A stretch of 64,000 nucleotides of DNA from Cytobacillus sp. NJ13 (GCA_030348385.1 JAUCFP010000006.1:4243501-4307500); one strand, 5' to 3'. Shown: positions 1-8,747, counted from the first letter of the stretch. Numbers and translations: made by a program. Notes: generated by a model from the letters alone, not told the origin.

Positions 1-1518
1 ACCAGGCGCGTATTGCTGTCATTGGGAGTGGGGATCGTAACAGCCGCACTATTGCTGGCTGAATTTAACATCACAGAAACATTCAGCATCATTTGGGATG
101 CTGTAAAAGGAATCTTTGTTTCAGACGGAGAGCTGAACACCTGGAATGTATATATTATTTTATTCTTGCTTGTATTAGGAGTTATTACTGCATTTATATC
201 TATTTCAGGCGGAAGCCGCGCATTTGGAGAATGGGCGATGAAGCGGGTCAAGACCCGTGCAGGCGCACAGATTGTCGGAGCTGTTTTAGGTATTATCATA
301 TTCATTGACGACTATTTCAATGCTCTGGCAGTCGGCCAGATTTCACGTCCGATTACAGACCGCCAGCGTGTATCCCGTGCGAAACTTGCCTATTTGATTG
401 ATTCGACTTCAGCACCTGTTTGTGTGGTTTCACCAGTATCAAGCTGGGGAGCATACATTATTGCGCTGATTGGAACTATCCTTGCTGCCCATAATGTTAC
501 CGAGTATTCAGCTTTCTCGGCATTTATTCAAATGATTCCAATGAATCTTTATGTATGGGCTACCCTCGCTATTGTGTTTATTGTTGCATTAAGAGGACTT
601 GAAATTGGGCCGATGAAGGTTCATGAAAAACGTGCTGCTGAAGAAGGATTAGTGATGGATCCCGAGAAGCCGGCACCAGGTGAGCTGAAAGATGATCTTC
701 CAACAAGTTCAAAAGGCTCGGTCGGCGATCTTGTATGGCCGATTATAGCCCTTGTCATTGGCACTGTAGGTGCCATGCTTTGGACGGGTTCACAAGCCGT
801 TGAAGGTAATGCGACAATCCTGCAAATCTTTGAAAACACAGATGTATCAAAGTCGCTTATCCTAGGAGGACTAATTGGTTTATTCGTCTCAATAGGGTTA
901 TTCCTCCGCCAGGCATTTGTTTTAAAGGGTGTTAACGCAAATGTTTTTGGCGCAGGTATATGGGAAGGCATTAAATCCATGCTTCCAGCTGTTTATATCT
1001 TATTGTTTGCCTGGGCGATTGTCGATTTAATTGGCCGTCTGGAAACTGGAAAGTATTTAGCAGGTATTGTGGAAAGCACTAATTTAAGCACTTCATGGCT
1101 TCCATTCCTTCTATTTGTCATTGCAGGTATCATGGCATTCAGCACTGGAACTTCATGGGGATCATTTGGGATTCTGCTTCCGATTGCAGGAGATATTGCT
1201 GCTGCAACAGATATTAGTCTATTATTGCCGGCGATGTCGGCAGTCCTTGCCGGTGCGGTATTCGGTGATCATTGTTCACCGATTTCCGATACAACGATTC
1301 TTTCCTCAACAGGGGCAGGCTGTAATCATATGGACCATGTAATGACTCAGCTTCCATATGCTTTGATTTCAGCGGGTATCGCAGCTGCTGGTTATTTGAT
1401 CATGGGCTTTACTGGCAGCACTGTTATCGCATTACTTGCAGTGGCTGTACTAGTTGCGGCTTTTGCTTTCCTTGGCCAGGGCAAAAAAGAAGCCTGGCAG
1501 GAAAAAAGGGCAAGTTAA
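1..1518 (+). CDS. NhaC-family Na+/H+ antiporter (5' end outside window)
   Basis: Multi-spanning inner-membrane protein of the NhaC antiporter family, which exchanges sodium (or coupled organic substrates) for protons. The reading frame is open to the first base of the window, so the true start lies upstream; about 505 residues are visible. Family features seen are the DDYFNALAVG segment in the first third, SSWGAYI, and the C-terminal GTSWGSFGILLP and FGDHCSPISDTTI stretches that line the transport path. The C-terminus ends in a short charged tail. A strong terminator follows directly. The exact substrate cannot be told from sequence, since NhaC-like proteins include malate/lactate exchangers. 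Confidence 0.9.
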   Translation, partial: TRRVLLSLGVGIVTAALLLAEFNITETFSIIWDAVKGIFVSDGELNTWNVYIILFLLVLGVITAFISISGGSRAFGEWAMKRVKTRAGAQIVGAVLGIIIFIDDYFNALAVGQISRPITDRQRVSRAKLAYLIDSTSAPVCVVSPVSSWGAYIIALIGTILAAHNVTEYSAFSAFIQMIPMNLYVWATLAIVFIVALRGLEIGPMKVHEKRAAEEGLVMDPEKPAPGELKDDLPTSSKGSVGDLVWPIIALVIGTVGAMLWTGSQAVEGNATILQIFENTDVSKSLILGGLIGLFVSIGLFLRQAFVLKGVNANVFGAGIWEGIKSMLPAVYILLFAWAIVDLIGRLETGKYLAGIVESTNLSTSWLPFLLFVIAGIMAFSTGTSWGSFGILLPIAGDIAAATDISLLLPAMSAVLAGAVFGDHCSPISDTTILSSTGAGCNHMDHVMTQLPYALISAGIAAAGYLIMGFTGSTVIALLAVAVLVAAFAFLGQGKKEAWQEKRAS

Positions 1519-1530
1519 TCATTCAAAAGA

Positions 1531-1563
1531 AAAAGGCTTTCTCTTTGAGAGAAAGCCTTTTTT
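1531..1563 (+). terminator. Rho-independent terminator after the NhaC gene
   Basis: A stem AAGGCTTTCTC pairs with GAGAAAGCCTT around a short loop and runs into a T tract. Confidence 0.85.
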
Positions 1564-1577
1564 GTGTTCGATTAAAG

Positions 1578-1597
1578 AGGTCCCCCGGAAGGGACCC
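1578..1597 (-). terminator. Terminator of the YflT/DUF2382 gene
   Basis: On the minus strand, GGGTCCC and GGGGACC form a hairpin just beyond the stop of the minus-strand gene, followed by TCTTT. The T run is weak. Confidence 0.6.
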
Positions 1598-1604
1598 ATT
1601 TTGA

Positions 1605-2486
1605 TCATAGGTTGTCATTATTTCTTCTATTAAGAGTACGATCTATATCTTCATCATCAGTTACGTATTCCCGGCCGCCTTCCAGATGCACTTCTTCTTT
1701 TTTGAGATTTTCTTTTACCTGCTGCGTTTCTTGAACTTCTCGCTTGCCGACAACAATCTCCTCAGTGACAACAGGCTTTTTGGAGACTTCCACTCGTTCT
1801 TCTGTAATAGGAATCCTGATTGTTTCATCATCCCTTATAGGTGAGGCGCCTGCGTCTTCTGAGTCATCCACTTTTCTCCTCTCAACATAAACCTCTTCAT
1901 GCTCTACCGGTACATTGACTGTTTTTTGCTCTTCCACAACGTCTTTATGGAGCTCGACTTCTCCTGCTTGAACACGTTCTTTTGACACATCCATCTGTTC
2001 CTCACGGAGCTTTAATGATTGCTCATCTTCTTCAGCTGGATTTCTCAGCTGATCATATCCGGCGGTGTAAGTGCTGTCCGCTCTGGATTCAGCTGTACCG
2101 CCATTGGTAAAGCCTGTTGAAGTAACCATTCTATCACTGTATAATATGATTTTTCCTTCATTTATATAAGTTTCATACTTGCGGGCTTCTTCATCAGACA
2201 TGCCCAGTTCCCTGAATTTTTCCCCTGCAGAGTCGCTGGTCATGCGATCATCATCAAACCATGATGCCAGACTATTTAAGAATCCTGCGCTCTCACTGCT
2301 GTCTCTATCCTTAGTCTCGAAGGTTTCTGTTTGAACACCGGTTTTATCTTCAAGAGATGTATCCAGGTGTTCTGTCTGTCCAATGATGGATAGATCCTGA
2401 ACAGGGTATCCGTCATTTTGCAGTTCTTGAATGGCATTTACTACTTCCCTTTGTGAATTATAAACTCCGATAATATTGGCATCCAT
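1605..2486 (-). CDS. General stress protein with YflT (GsiB/17M-type) and DUF2382 domains
   Basis: Predicted soluble stress protein of 293 residues. Residues about 3-105 match the YflT/general stress protein 17M domain (start MDANIIGVYNSQREVV, then NDGYPVQDLSIIG). Residues about 160-275 are the charged DUF2382 (YsnF/AvaK) domain, rich in repeated EERVEVSKKPVVTEE-like segments. Its biochemical role is not known; family members are induced by heat, salt and other stress. An AGGAGG ribosome site lies before the ATG. A sigma-B-like promoter is visible upstream, which fits the known sigma-B control of yflT in B. subtilis. It is transcribed alone. Confidence 0.88.
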   Translation of the reverse strand: MDANIIGVYNSQREVVNAIQELQNDGYPVQDLSIIGQTEHLDTSLEDKTGVQTETFETKDRDSSESAGFLNSLASWFDDDRMTSDSAGEKFRELGMSDEEARKYETYINEGKIILYSDRMVTSTGFTNGGTAESRADSTYTAGYDQLRNPAEEDEQSLKLREEQMDVSKERVQAGEVELHKDVVEEQKTVNVPVEHEEVYVERRKVDDSEDAGASPIRDDETIRIPITEERVEVSKKPVVTEEIVVGKREVQETQQVKENLKKEEVHLEGGREYVTDDEDIDRTLNRRNNDNL

Positions 2487-2548
2487 TTGTAAAACCTCCT
2501 CTATATTGCTTTATGCTATATTTGGTAATGGTTAAGCACAATGGTTAT

Positions 2549-2573
2549 ATTCCCGGAACCTGGAAGACCAAAC
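2549..2573 (-). promoter_or_regulatory. Possible sigma-B promoter
   Basis: On the minus strand GTTTGG is followed after 13 bases by GGGAAT, close to the sigma-B pattern GTTTAA-N12-14-GGGTAT. It lies 63 bases upstream of the YflT/DUF2382 start codon. The sequence match and the stress-protein family agree, but there is no expression evidence. Confidence 0.5.
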
Positions 2574-2830
2574 TAGGATAATTATGGAACTTTATAATTT
2601 TATTTGTAATTTTCTGAATAAATAACGAAAGTTTTTAGCTTTTGGGAATAAATTTTACTAAGGGGGTGAGGACAAAGAATACTTTATCAGCTTTGTTGAA
2701 ATAACTCTTAGCTAAGTGGAATTCAAATGGAAATTAAAATAGGAGTATATTAATTTTCTTAGCTGCTTTACTATGTCAGTGTGCTAAAACAAATTGTTTA
2801 GAAAAATATTATTATTCCAAAAATAATGTT
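2574..2830. other. AT-rich intergenic stretch, no gene seen
   Basis: No convincing reading frame with a ribosome site is present on either strand. A short perfect palindrome CTTAGCTAAG occurs near 2707 and its half CTTAGCT recurs near 2758. No known riboswitch was recognised. Confidence 0.5.
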
Positions 2831-2859
2831 TTGACAGACTATCAAAAACTAGCTATACT
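2831..2859 (+). promoter_or_regulatory. Sigma-A promoter of the NSS transporter operon
   Basis: A perfect -35 box TTGACA is separated by 17 bases from TATACT. It leaves a leader of about 80 bases before the transporter ATG. Confidence 0.82.
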
Positions 2860-2947
2860 AGGCTTAGTTAGATTTAATTATCTGAAAATATAAAAAGTTC
2901 CCATTGTTCATTTTAATCGGGAATATTTACAGGGGGTAGAAAGTACT

Positions 2948-4465
2948 ATGGATAATCGTCCGCAGTGGGGATCCAGAGCTGGTTTTATAATGGCAGCGGT
3001 GGGTTCTGCAATTGGTCTAGGAAACATCTGGCGTTTCCCGGCAGTTGCTTATGAAAATGGAGGGGGAGCATTCTTTTTCCCTTATTTGTTTGCCCTGCTG
3101 ACAGCAGGTATACCGCTTCTGATTATGGAATTTACAATTGGCCATAAGTATCGCGGTTCAGCTCCATTGTCTTATGCTAGATTAAGTAAAAAGTACGAAT
3201 GGTTAGGCTGGTGGCAGGTAGCCATCTCATTTGTGATTTCAACATACTATGCGGTTATTATCGCATGGGCAATGTCTTTCGCAGGCTTCTCATTTAATCT
3301 CAAATGGGGTGATGATCCAAACGGCTTCCTCTTTGGAGAATATTTAAAGCTTGCCGAAACACCTGGAGAAGTAGGCGGGGTTGTGCCGGGTGTATTTATT
3401 CCGTTAGTGATCGTTTGGGCAGTAACACTTGGAATCCTGTTCAAGGGGATTAAAAAAGGTATCGAAATCGCGAACAAAATCTTTATTCCTGTCCTTGTAG
3501 TTTTATTCTTAATTATTGTTGTTCGCGCATTGACACTGGATGGAGCCATTGCAGGTTTGGATGCATTCTTTAAGCCAAACTGGGAGATGATAGCAGAACC
3601 TAAAGTTTGGGTGGCGGCCTATGGACAGATCTTCTTTAGCTTATCCATTGGGTTTGCCATCATGGTGACGTATTCAAGCTACCTTCCAAAGAAAACAGAT
3701 TTAACAAACAGTGCTTTTATTACTGGTTTTGCAAACTCCGGTTTTGAACTTCTTGCTGGTATTGGGGTTTTTGCTGCATTGGGATTCATGGCTGCACAGC
3801 AGGGCGTTGGCATTAATGAAGTTGTTTCCTCGGGAGTAGGATTGGCATTTGTGGTATTTCCGCAGATCATTAATGAATTCCCTGCTTTTAATGGCTTATT
3901 CGGCTCATTTTTCTTTATCTGTTTAGCATTAGCGGGCTTAACATCGTTAATTTCGATTGTTGAGACGTTTGTTGCCGGATTACAGGATAAGTTTAATGTT
4001 TCCCGTAATAAAGCTGTTATTGTTGGCGGCGGATTATCTGCTATTATTTCCATTCTATTTGCGACACAGGGCGGTTTATACTTCCTTGATGCGGCAGATT
4101 ACTTCATCAACCAATTTGGAGTTGCACTAGCAGGACTTGTTCAGGTTGTGATTGTTGGCTGGGTATTAAAAGAATTGAAAAATCTTCAAAACCATGCAGA
4201 TGCTGTGTCCGACATTAAACTTGGAGCATGGTGGAAAGTATGTTTAATTGGGATTACGCCAATCGTGCTTGGATACATGATGGTTCAAAACCTTATTACG
4301 AATATTAAAGATAATTATGAAGGGTATCCTACTAGCTTCCTTCTCTATTCCGGATGGGGAGTAGCAATTGGAGCCATTATCTTAGGCTTTGTGTTTATGG
4401 CAATTAAAAAGAACGAAACACAGACTAAGCTTACGATCCCAAATGATAAGGAGGTATCTCAATAA
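2948..4465 (+). CDS. Neurotransmitter:sodium symporter (SNF/NSS) family transporter
   Basis: Sodium-coupled amino-acid importer of the LeuT fold, 505 residues. The family signature GSAIGLGNIWRFP is at residues 19-31 in the first broken helix, followed by further strongly hydrophobic segments consistent with about 11-12 membrane helices. A GGGGGT ribosome site precedes the ATG. The stop codon overlaps the start of a 35-residue partner of the MetS type, so the pair is likely a two-part transporter. By analogy with MetPS of Corynebacterium, methionine or alanine is a plausible substrate, but this is inference. Confidence 0.93.
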   Translation: MDNRPQWGSRAGFIMAAVGSAIGLGNIWRFPAVAYENGGGAFFFPYLFALLTAGIPLLIMEFTIGHKYRGSAPLSYARLSKKYEWLGWWQVAISFVISTYYAVIIAWAMSFAGFSFNLKWGDDPNGFLFGEYLKLAETPGEVGGVVPGVFIPLVIVWAVTLGILFKGIKKGIEIANKIFIPVLVVLFLIIVVRALTLDGAIAGLDAFFKPNWEMIAEPKVWVAAYGQIFFSLSIGFAIMVTYSSYLPKKTDLTNSAFITGFANSGFELLAGIGVFAALGFMAAQQGVGINEVVSSGVGLAFVVFPQIINEFPAFNGLFGSFFFICLALAGLTSLISIVETFVAGLQDKFNVSRNKAVIVGGGLSAIISILFATQGGLYFLDAADYFINQFGVALAGLVQVVIVGWVLKELKNLQNHADAVSDIKLGAWWKVCLIGITPIVLGYMMVQNLITNIKDNYEGYPTSFLLYSGWGVAIGAIILGFVFMAIKKNETQTKLTIPNDKEVSQ

Positions 4466-4572
4466 TGTCTGGTGGCGCAATTACAATGATGGTGGTTGGG
4501 ATGCTCATTATTTGGGGCGGTCTTGCAGCAAGTATCCTGAATGCCGTGTCTAAAGCAAAAAAAGCTAAATAA
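4465..4572 (+). CDS. MetS-type small subunit of NSS transporter
   Basis: A 35-residue single-span membrane protein (starts MSGGAITMMVVG, ends SKAKKAK). It matches the methionine/alanine import small subunit family that accompanies NSS transporters. Its ATG shares one base with the TAA stop of the transporter (TAATG), and AAGGAGG lies inside the end of the upstream gene, so translation is probably coupled. One hydrophobic helix (residues about 5-27) is followed by a lysine-rich tail, which suggests the C-terminus stays in the cytoplasm. A terminator follows immediately. Confidence 0.85.
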   Translation: MSGGAITMMVVGMLIIWGGLAASILNAVSKAKKAK

Positions 4573-4576
4573 ATAA

Positions 4577-4617
4577 TGAAGGACTGCCTGGTTAAAATAG
4601 GGCAGTCCTTCATTTTG
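4577..4617. terminator. Bidirectional terminator
   Basis: AAGGACTGCC pairs with GGCAGTCCTT around an 11-base loop, with T runs on both strands. It separates the NSS operon from the converging peptidase gene. Confidence 0.85.
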
Positions 4618-4618
4618 T

Positions 4619-5611
4619 TTATTTTCTTCTGGCTTTTATGCGATCCTGTCTTTCCCATAGTCTTAAATGGGGATATGGATCATAGGACCACTCAGTATAG
4701 CCATTGTCTTTGTATATGCCATAATGAAGATGTGGAGGGAATTTGCCTGATGTACCCGGAGGCCCATATCCGGAGCTTCCTACTCCTCCTATCAACATGC
4801 CAGGTTCAACGATTTGACCAACCCTGAGGTCCTTTGCAAACCCGCTTAAGTGGGCAAAATAATGGTAGTTGTTATTAATATCACGGATGCCGATTCTCCA
4901 TCCTCCATATTTGTTCCAGCCTTTCATTTCCACTATTCCATAGGATGTAGCCCGGACGGGCACCCCGTAATCAGCGAAAATATCGGTTCCCTCGTGAATC
5001 CTTCTTCCGCCCCATCCTCTTGCGTCACCCCAGGTATTTCTGTAGCTGTAATTGCTTCTCAAAGGGACAGGGAATGCGTGATCATCAAGATCAAGACGGC
5101 CAAACTGCTTATAAATCTGGGCTTTGCCGATAATGATGCCGACTGCTTTATCCCGCTTATAATAATTCCACAATCCAATTTTTAAATTATCATGGTCTGT
5201 ACCATAGGAGAGAAGGAAATTGGCCAAGGAATGAAGAACATCTTCATCACTTTTCAAGCTGGCTTTTCCGTCCCCGTCCCCGTCCATTCCTATTCCGTTG
5301 AAAAATTGAATTGATGCAGGACTCTCATCGGATGGATCTGGATTCAAAATCCCCGCCCACTCTTCAGGTTTGAAATAGATGCCTGTAATGCCTTCTGCTT
5401 TGGGAATATCCCTTCTGGACTGCCGGACATTTCGTTCGTACTGATCAATCCCCGCAAGGTAATACCAAGGGATGTTCGTAACAGCTTCAACTTTTTTATA
5501 TAAGGTCATTCTTTGTTTATATATGTCAGCTGGATTTTCTTGAGCGCTCACTGTGCATAAGGAAATCAGGAAAAACGATAAGGCCGCTGCAGCGGTAAAT
5601 ATAATCCGCAC
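4619..5611 (-). CDS. lytH: M23-family L-Ala-D-Glu peptidase, LytH-like (YunA)
   Basis: Zinc peptidase predicted to trim peptide side chains of spore cortex peptidoglycan. The GTG start is chosen because GGGAGGA lies just before it and the next residues form a signal peptide (RIIFTAAAALSFFLISLCTV); this gives 330 residues, close to B. subtilis LytH. The C-terminal M23 domain shows the metal ligands H206-x3-D210 and H294-L-H296. The N-terminal part after the signal is the LytH-specific region. It lies divergent to lipA as in B. subtilis. In B. subtilis lytH is sigma-K dependent; no clear sigma-K promoter was found here. Confidence 0.87.
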   Translation of the reverse strand: MRIIFTAAAALSFFLISLCTVSAQENPADIYKQRMTLYKKVEAVTNIPWYYLAGIDQYERNVRQSRRDIPKAEGITGIYFKPEEWAGILNPDPSDESPASIQFFNGIGMDGDGDGKASLKSDEDVLHSLANFLLSYGTDHDNLKIGLWNYYKRDKAVGIIIGKAQIYKQFGRLDLDDHAFPVPLRSNYSYRNTWGDARGWGGRRIHEGTDIFADYGVPVRATSYGIVEMKGWNKYGGWRIGIRDINNNYHYFAHLSGFAKDLRVGQIVEPGMLIGGVGSSGYGPPGTSGKFPPHLHYGIYKDNGYTEWSYDPYPHLRLWERQDRIKARRK

Positions 5612-5827
5612 GGAAATCCTCCCTTCTTGTATGGTCTGCTTATTTAGTTTGTGAGGATTGGATAATTTAATAAATATCAATTAATGGTAATACCAGAATC
5701 TTCGGCTTGTCCTCTTCAATTCATTATGATAAAGTGGCATCAGGTGAAGCCTAATCAGCTTAGTCGAAATTTGCTTATGACTGGCTTTTTTAATACGTCT
5801 AGCTTCAGTCTTTTAAGGAGTGGGAAA

Positions 5828-6745
5828 ATGGGCAAAAAAGAAGAGTACTTGCGCAAGCCGGAATGGCTGAAAATAAAGTTAAACACGAATGAAAATTATA
5901 CTGGCCTTAAAAAAATGATGAGGGAAAAGAATCTGCATACTGTTTGTGAAGAGGCTAAGTGCCCCAACATTCATGAGTGCTGGGCAGTAAGAAGAACTGC
6001 TACTTTCATGATTCTTGGGGATGTTTGTACGCGTGCCTGCCGTTTTTGTGCAGTCAAAACGGGCCTGCCAACTGAATTGGATCTTCAGGAGCCGGAACGC
6101 GTGGCAGATTCTGTAGCGCTAATGAACTTAAAGCATGCAGTGGTAACAGCTGTAGCAAGAGATGACTTAAAGGACGGCGGTGCTGCTGTTTTCGCAGAAA
6201 CGGTCCGTGCCATCAGAAGAAAAAGCCCATTTACTACGATTGAAGTATTGCCTTCAGACATGGGCGGTGTGTATGATAACCTGAAAATGCTTATGGATGC
6301 CCGACCAGATATTCTTAACCACAACATCGAAACAGTCGAGCGCCTGACTCCAAGAGTAAGAGCGCGTGCAAAATATAAGCGCTCTCTTGAATTTTTAAAG
6401 CGTGCAAAAGAGATGCAGCCAGATATCCCTACAAAATCCAGCTTGATGATCGGGCTTGGCGAAACAAAAGAGGAAATAATTGCGGTAATGGATGACCTGC
6501 GTGCTCACGATGTTGACATTATGACAATAGGGCAGTATCTGCAGCCATCCAAAAAACATCTTAAGGTTTTGAAATACTATTCACCTGAAGAATTCCAGGA
6601 GCTAAAGGACATTGCAATGAGCAAAGGATTCAGCCATTGTGAAGCAGGTCCACTTGTCCGCTCTTCCTACCATGCAGATGAGCAGGTAAATGCGGCAGCT
6701 AAACAAAAGCAGCTTATGGGAGAAAAGGAAATCCAGCAAGCATAA
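5828..6745 (+). CDS. lipA: Lipoyl synthase LipA
   Basis: Radical SAM enzyme that inserts two sulfurs into octanoyl groups bound to lipoyl domains of 2-oxoacid dehydrogenases and the glycine cleavage system. Both iron-sulfur sites are visible: the auxiliary cluster motif C40-x4-C45-x5-C51 and the radical SAM motif C67-x3-C71-x2-C74. The C-terminal RSSYHADE carries the conserved serine that ligates the auxiliary cluster. The ATG at 5828 follows TAAGGAG; the frame is open further upstream but without a ribosome site. The 305 residues match the usual length. A terminator follows. Confidence 0.97.
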   Translation: MGKKEEYLRKPEWLKIKLNTNENYTGLKKMMREKNLHTVCEEAKCPNIHECWAVRRTATFMILGDVCTRACRFCAVKTGLPTELDLQEPERVADSVALMNLKHAVVTAVARDDLKDGGAAVFAETVRAIRRKSPFTTIEVLPSDMGGVYDNLKMLMDARPDILNHNIETVERLTPRVRARAKYKRSLEFLKRAKEMQPDIPTKSSLMIGLGETKEEIIAVMDDLRAHDVDIMTIGQYLQPSKKHLKVLKYYSPEEFQELKDIAMSKGFSHCEAGPLVRSSYHADEQVNAAAKQKQLMGEKEIQQA

Positions 6746-6750
6746 AAAAT

Positions 6751-6788
6751 GAAAAAGAGTTCAGCGCCATCGCTGGACTCTTTTTTTC
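6751..6788 (+). terminator. Terminator after lipA
   Basis: GAGTTCAGCG and CGCTGGACTC form a stem around CCAT, followed by seven T. Confidence 0.9.
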
Positions 6789-6805
6789 AGTATTAAACTT
6801 TAAAC

Positions 6806-6880
6806 GTCGATTACTGTCTAGCGCAAGCAGGCTTCCTCCTCGAGGTATCTTGGGCGGGCAAGGCGCTTCCGCTTTTCTTT
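6806..6880 (+). repeat. Dispersed Bacillaceae repeat, copy 1
   Basis: Shares the family core: CTGTCTAG near the start, CCTCGAGGT in the middle and the ending GGCAAGGCGCTTCCGCTTTT. The two GCGC-containing arms can pair as a hairpin. The CTTTT end lies two bases from the stop codon of the minus-strand lipoprotein gene. Confidence 0.75.
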
Positions 6881-6881
6881 G

Positions 6882-7568
6882 TTAACGGTTTCCTGCTTTT
6901 TTGACGGTTTCTCCAAGGTCATCTTTATCCATATCATCATTTCTTTCGCCTTGCATTTCACCGTTTTCATTTTCACTTTCACTCATTCTTTCTCCTTGAG
7001 GAGATTTAAGCATTTGTTTAATTAATTGGTTGATGCCATTTTCAGCATTTCGGCCATCAGAATCAACCGTTGCATAGTTTTCAACATTTTTTCTTAAGGA
7101 TGTATCATCACTTACATAGACATGATACCATCTTGGAACAACAGACATGGCCATCTTTTTAACCTGATCAGCTGTCTGATTGCGATTTTTGGTGTCAGTG
7201 TTATATACGATCAGGACTTCTTCGTCTGTAACAAGTGTGGAGATATCATCCACATTCGGCACTTCAGTGCAATATTTCCCAATAATATCTGCAACCTGTT
7301 CACGGTCAATAGCAGCATAATGGTCCGCTGAAACGTTGTCTCCCATGATTGGGCTTTTTTGATGGCGGACATATCCAAAGTCTTCGCTGACATTGTTTCG
7401 GCCATTTCGGCCGTTGCCCATATCTCTATTATACAAATCGGCACGCTGGTCATTTACATTTATTGTGTGACCGGTTTCTTCATAAATATCTTCTTTTGCG
7501 GCATTGTTTTGACAGGCAGTCAACGCAGCCACGCCGCTAATGCCAAGAATAATTAGTGATTTTTTCAC
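6882..7568 (-). CDS. yutC: YhcN/YlaJ-type sporulation lipoprotein (YutC-like)
   Basis: Secreted lipoprotein of 228 residues. A signal peptide ends in the lipobox LTAC with the lipidated cysteine at residue 19. The start is taken as the GTG eight bases after AGGAGG; an in-frame GTG three codons earlier overlaps the ribosome site. The central part (REQVADIIGKY through VKKMAMSVVPRWYHVYVSDD) is the YhcN/YlaJ domain found in forespore and spore-membrane lipoproteins. The C-terminal 40 residues are acidic and low in complexity. Position beside lipA and yutD matches yutC of B. subtilis. Sporulation expression is inferred. Confidence 0.8.
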   Translation of the reverse strand: MKKSLIILGISGVAALTACQNNAAKEDIYEETGHTINVNDQRADLYNRDMGNGRNGRNNVSEDFGYVRHQKSPIMGDNVSADHYAAIDREQVADIIGKYCTEVPNVDDISTLVTDEEVLIVYNTDTKNRNQTADQVKKMAMSVVPRWYHVYVSDDTSLRKNVENYATVDSDGRNAENGINQLIKQMLKSPQGERMSESENENGEMQGERNDDMDKDDLGETVKKAGNR

Positions 7569-7617
7569 TATAGACACCTCCTCATCTATAGAATTGCCAC
7601 GGCTGAATTTTTTTCTC

Positions 7618-7646
7618 TTAGTAATTGATGGGGAATCAGTTATAAT
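7618..7646 (+). promoter_or_regulatory. Possible promoter of yutD
   Basis: A perfect TATAAT at 7641-7646 is preceded at 17 bases by TTAGTA, a weak -35 box. It lies about 90 bases before the yutD start. Confidence 0.45.
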
Positions 7647-7734
7647 TTAATTAGGACAATTCATTGGTTTGTTTTCATATCCTGTTATTTCCAATATAAT
7701 ACTGGTACATATGCTCTTAAGAAGAGGTGAAAAA

Positions 7735-8010
7735 ATGGTTTGCATTAATAATGTTTGTTATGAATTAATTCAGGAAGAACGGAATGGTTTCAATGAGGAA
7801 GCATTTCGGGGGAGATATAGCGATATTTTATCCAGATATGACTATATTGTTGGGGACTGGGGATATGGACAGCTTCGTCTCCGCGGTTTTTTCGATGATC
7901 AGAACCAGAAGGCTTCATTTGATACCAAAATCAGCACACTTACCGAATACCTTTACGAATTCTGTAATTTCGGCTGTGCCTATTTTGTTGTGAAAAAAGT
8001 GAAAAGCTAA
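7735..8010 (+). CDS. yutD: YutD family protein (DUF1027)
   Basis: Small soluble conserved protein of 91 residues, unknown function, restricted to Firmicutes. The ATG at 7735 follows AGAGGTG at good spacing; the open frame extends 22 codons further upstream without a ribosome site. Conserved-looking features are the YDYIVGDWGYGQLRLRGF core and the C-terminal FCNFGCAYFVVKK, with two cysteines. It is flanked by its own promoter and terminator. The neighbour order lipA, yutC, yutD is that of B. subtilis. Confidence 0.85.
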   Translation: MVCINNVCYELIQEERNGFNEEAFRGRYSDILSRYDYIVGDWGYGQLRLRGFFDDQNQKASFDTKISTLTEYLYEFCNFGCAYFVVKKVKS

Positions 8011-8040
8011 AAAGGGCAGAGGGAAACCCTGCCCTTTTTT
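8011..8040 (+). terminator. Terminator after yutD
   Basis: AAAGGGCAG pairs with CTGCCCTTT and is followed by T. Confidence 0.9.
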
Positions 8041-8046
8041 TTAAAA

Positions 8047-8095
8047 CTGTCTGGCTCCAGCGCCTGCCCCTTGAGTGTGCTTGCGCTTTTTTAAG
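8047..8095 (+). repeat. Dispersed Bacillaceae repeat, copy 2 (short)
   Basis: A shortened copy: CTGTCTGGCTCCAGCGCC at the start and TTGCGCTTTTTT at the end. The stop codon of the following minus-strand gene lies inside its last bases. Confidence 0.65.
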
Positions 8096-8378
8096 TCTCT
8101 GTATATGGCGGTTCTTCGTTTTTATCAGGGTCATCATGCGGCGGGTGCGCCCCTGGCATTTGCCGCGGCAAGTTTTGGTGAAGGGACTTAAACTCATAGT
8201 TGAAGGCACTGTAATAGCGCTGGCCCTCTCGCCATGGGGTGCTTTTGTTCTCTACCGGCTCATCCGCATTTCTGGGAGAGCCATAGGCACCTTCAGGCAA
8301 GTCCTCGGGAATAAGGAAATTCCTTTGCGTTTCCACATTTGAGAAATCGGTGTATGTGCGTCTTTCTTTATCGTCCAT
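8091..8378 (-). CDS. Conserved hypothetical cytosolic protein
   Basis: Predicted 95-residue hydrophilic protein, no membrane segment. It has an excellent ribosome site (AAGGAGTGATAGC before ATG). The sequence is rich in Pro, Glu, Asp and Arg with a YTDFSNVETQRN motif near the start, and the C-terminal third looks disordered (HPPHDDPDKNEEPP). It resembles small Bacillus proteins annotated only as cytosolic protein; I do not recognise a function. The stop codon lies in the dispersed repeat. Confidence 0.7.
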   Translation of the reverse strand: MDDKERRTYTDFSNVETQRNFLIPEDLPEGAYGSPRNADEPVENKSTPWREGQRYYSAFNYEFKSLHQNLPRQMPGAHPPHDDPDKNEEPPYTET

Positions 8379-8422
8379 GCTATCACTCCTTAGGAAGTTA
8401 TATGCAGCAGGGTCTTTAAAGA

Positions 8423-8459
8423 AGAAAAAGGAGAACCCACCAAAATAGGTTCACCCTTA
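8423..8459 (-). terminator. Terminator of the DUF3055-like gene
   Basis: On the minus strand AAGG..GAACC pairs with GGTTC.CCTT with one internal bulge, followed by TTTTTC. Confidence 0.6.
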
Positions 8460-8480
8460 GTATCTGTTTATTATCGTATA

Positions 8481-8747
8481 TTAAACGATTTCCATCAGAA
8501 ATGACTTAAGCTCCTCTGCATCTTCCTCAGAAAGCTGAAATACATGTTCAAGATAGCCTTCTTCCTTTAAATCATCTTCTCCAATAATGGCAAATCGGCT
8601 TCCCTGGATATCAAGGACCAATTGTTTGCCGTAATAGCGATCGGAACGAACAATAGCCAAATCGAATCGCTGGTTTTCTCCCATAAAGCTGACAAATCTG
8701 GTTTTTGTATCTTCGAGATCATCATATAAGAAAAAGCGTTCTGCCAA
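8481..8747 (-). CDS. DUF3055/SAV0927-like protein
   Basis: Small soluble protein of 88 residues restricted, as far as I recall, to Bacillales; function unknown. The start is placed at TTG because AAGGAG lies seven bases before it, while an in-frame GTG three codons earlier overlaps the ribosome site. Visible features are YDDLEDTKTRFVSF near the start, YYGKQLVLDIQ in the centre, and an acidic C-terminus (LSEEDAEELKSFLMEIV). It is single, with its own terminator. Confidence 0.7.
   Translation of the reverse strand: MAERFFLYDDLEDTKTRFVSFMGENQRFDLAIVRSDRYYGKQLVLDIQGSRFAIIGEDDLKEEGYLEHVFQLSEEDAEELKSFLMEIV

Noticed and set aside
5684..5827. Longer N-terminus for LipA
   Set aside because: The extra 48 residues do not match LipA, and the ATG at 5828 has a strong ribosome site.
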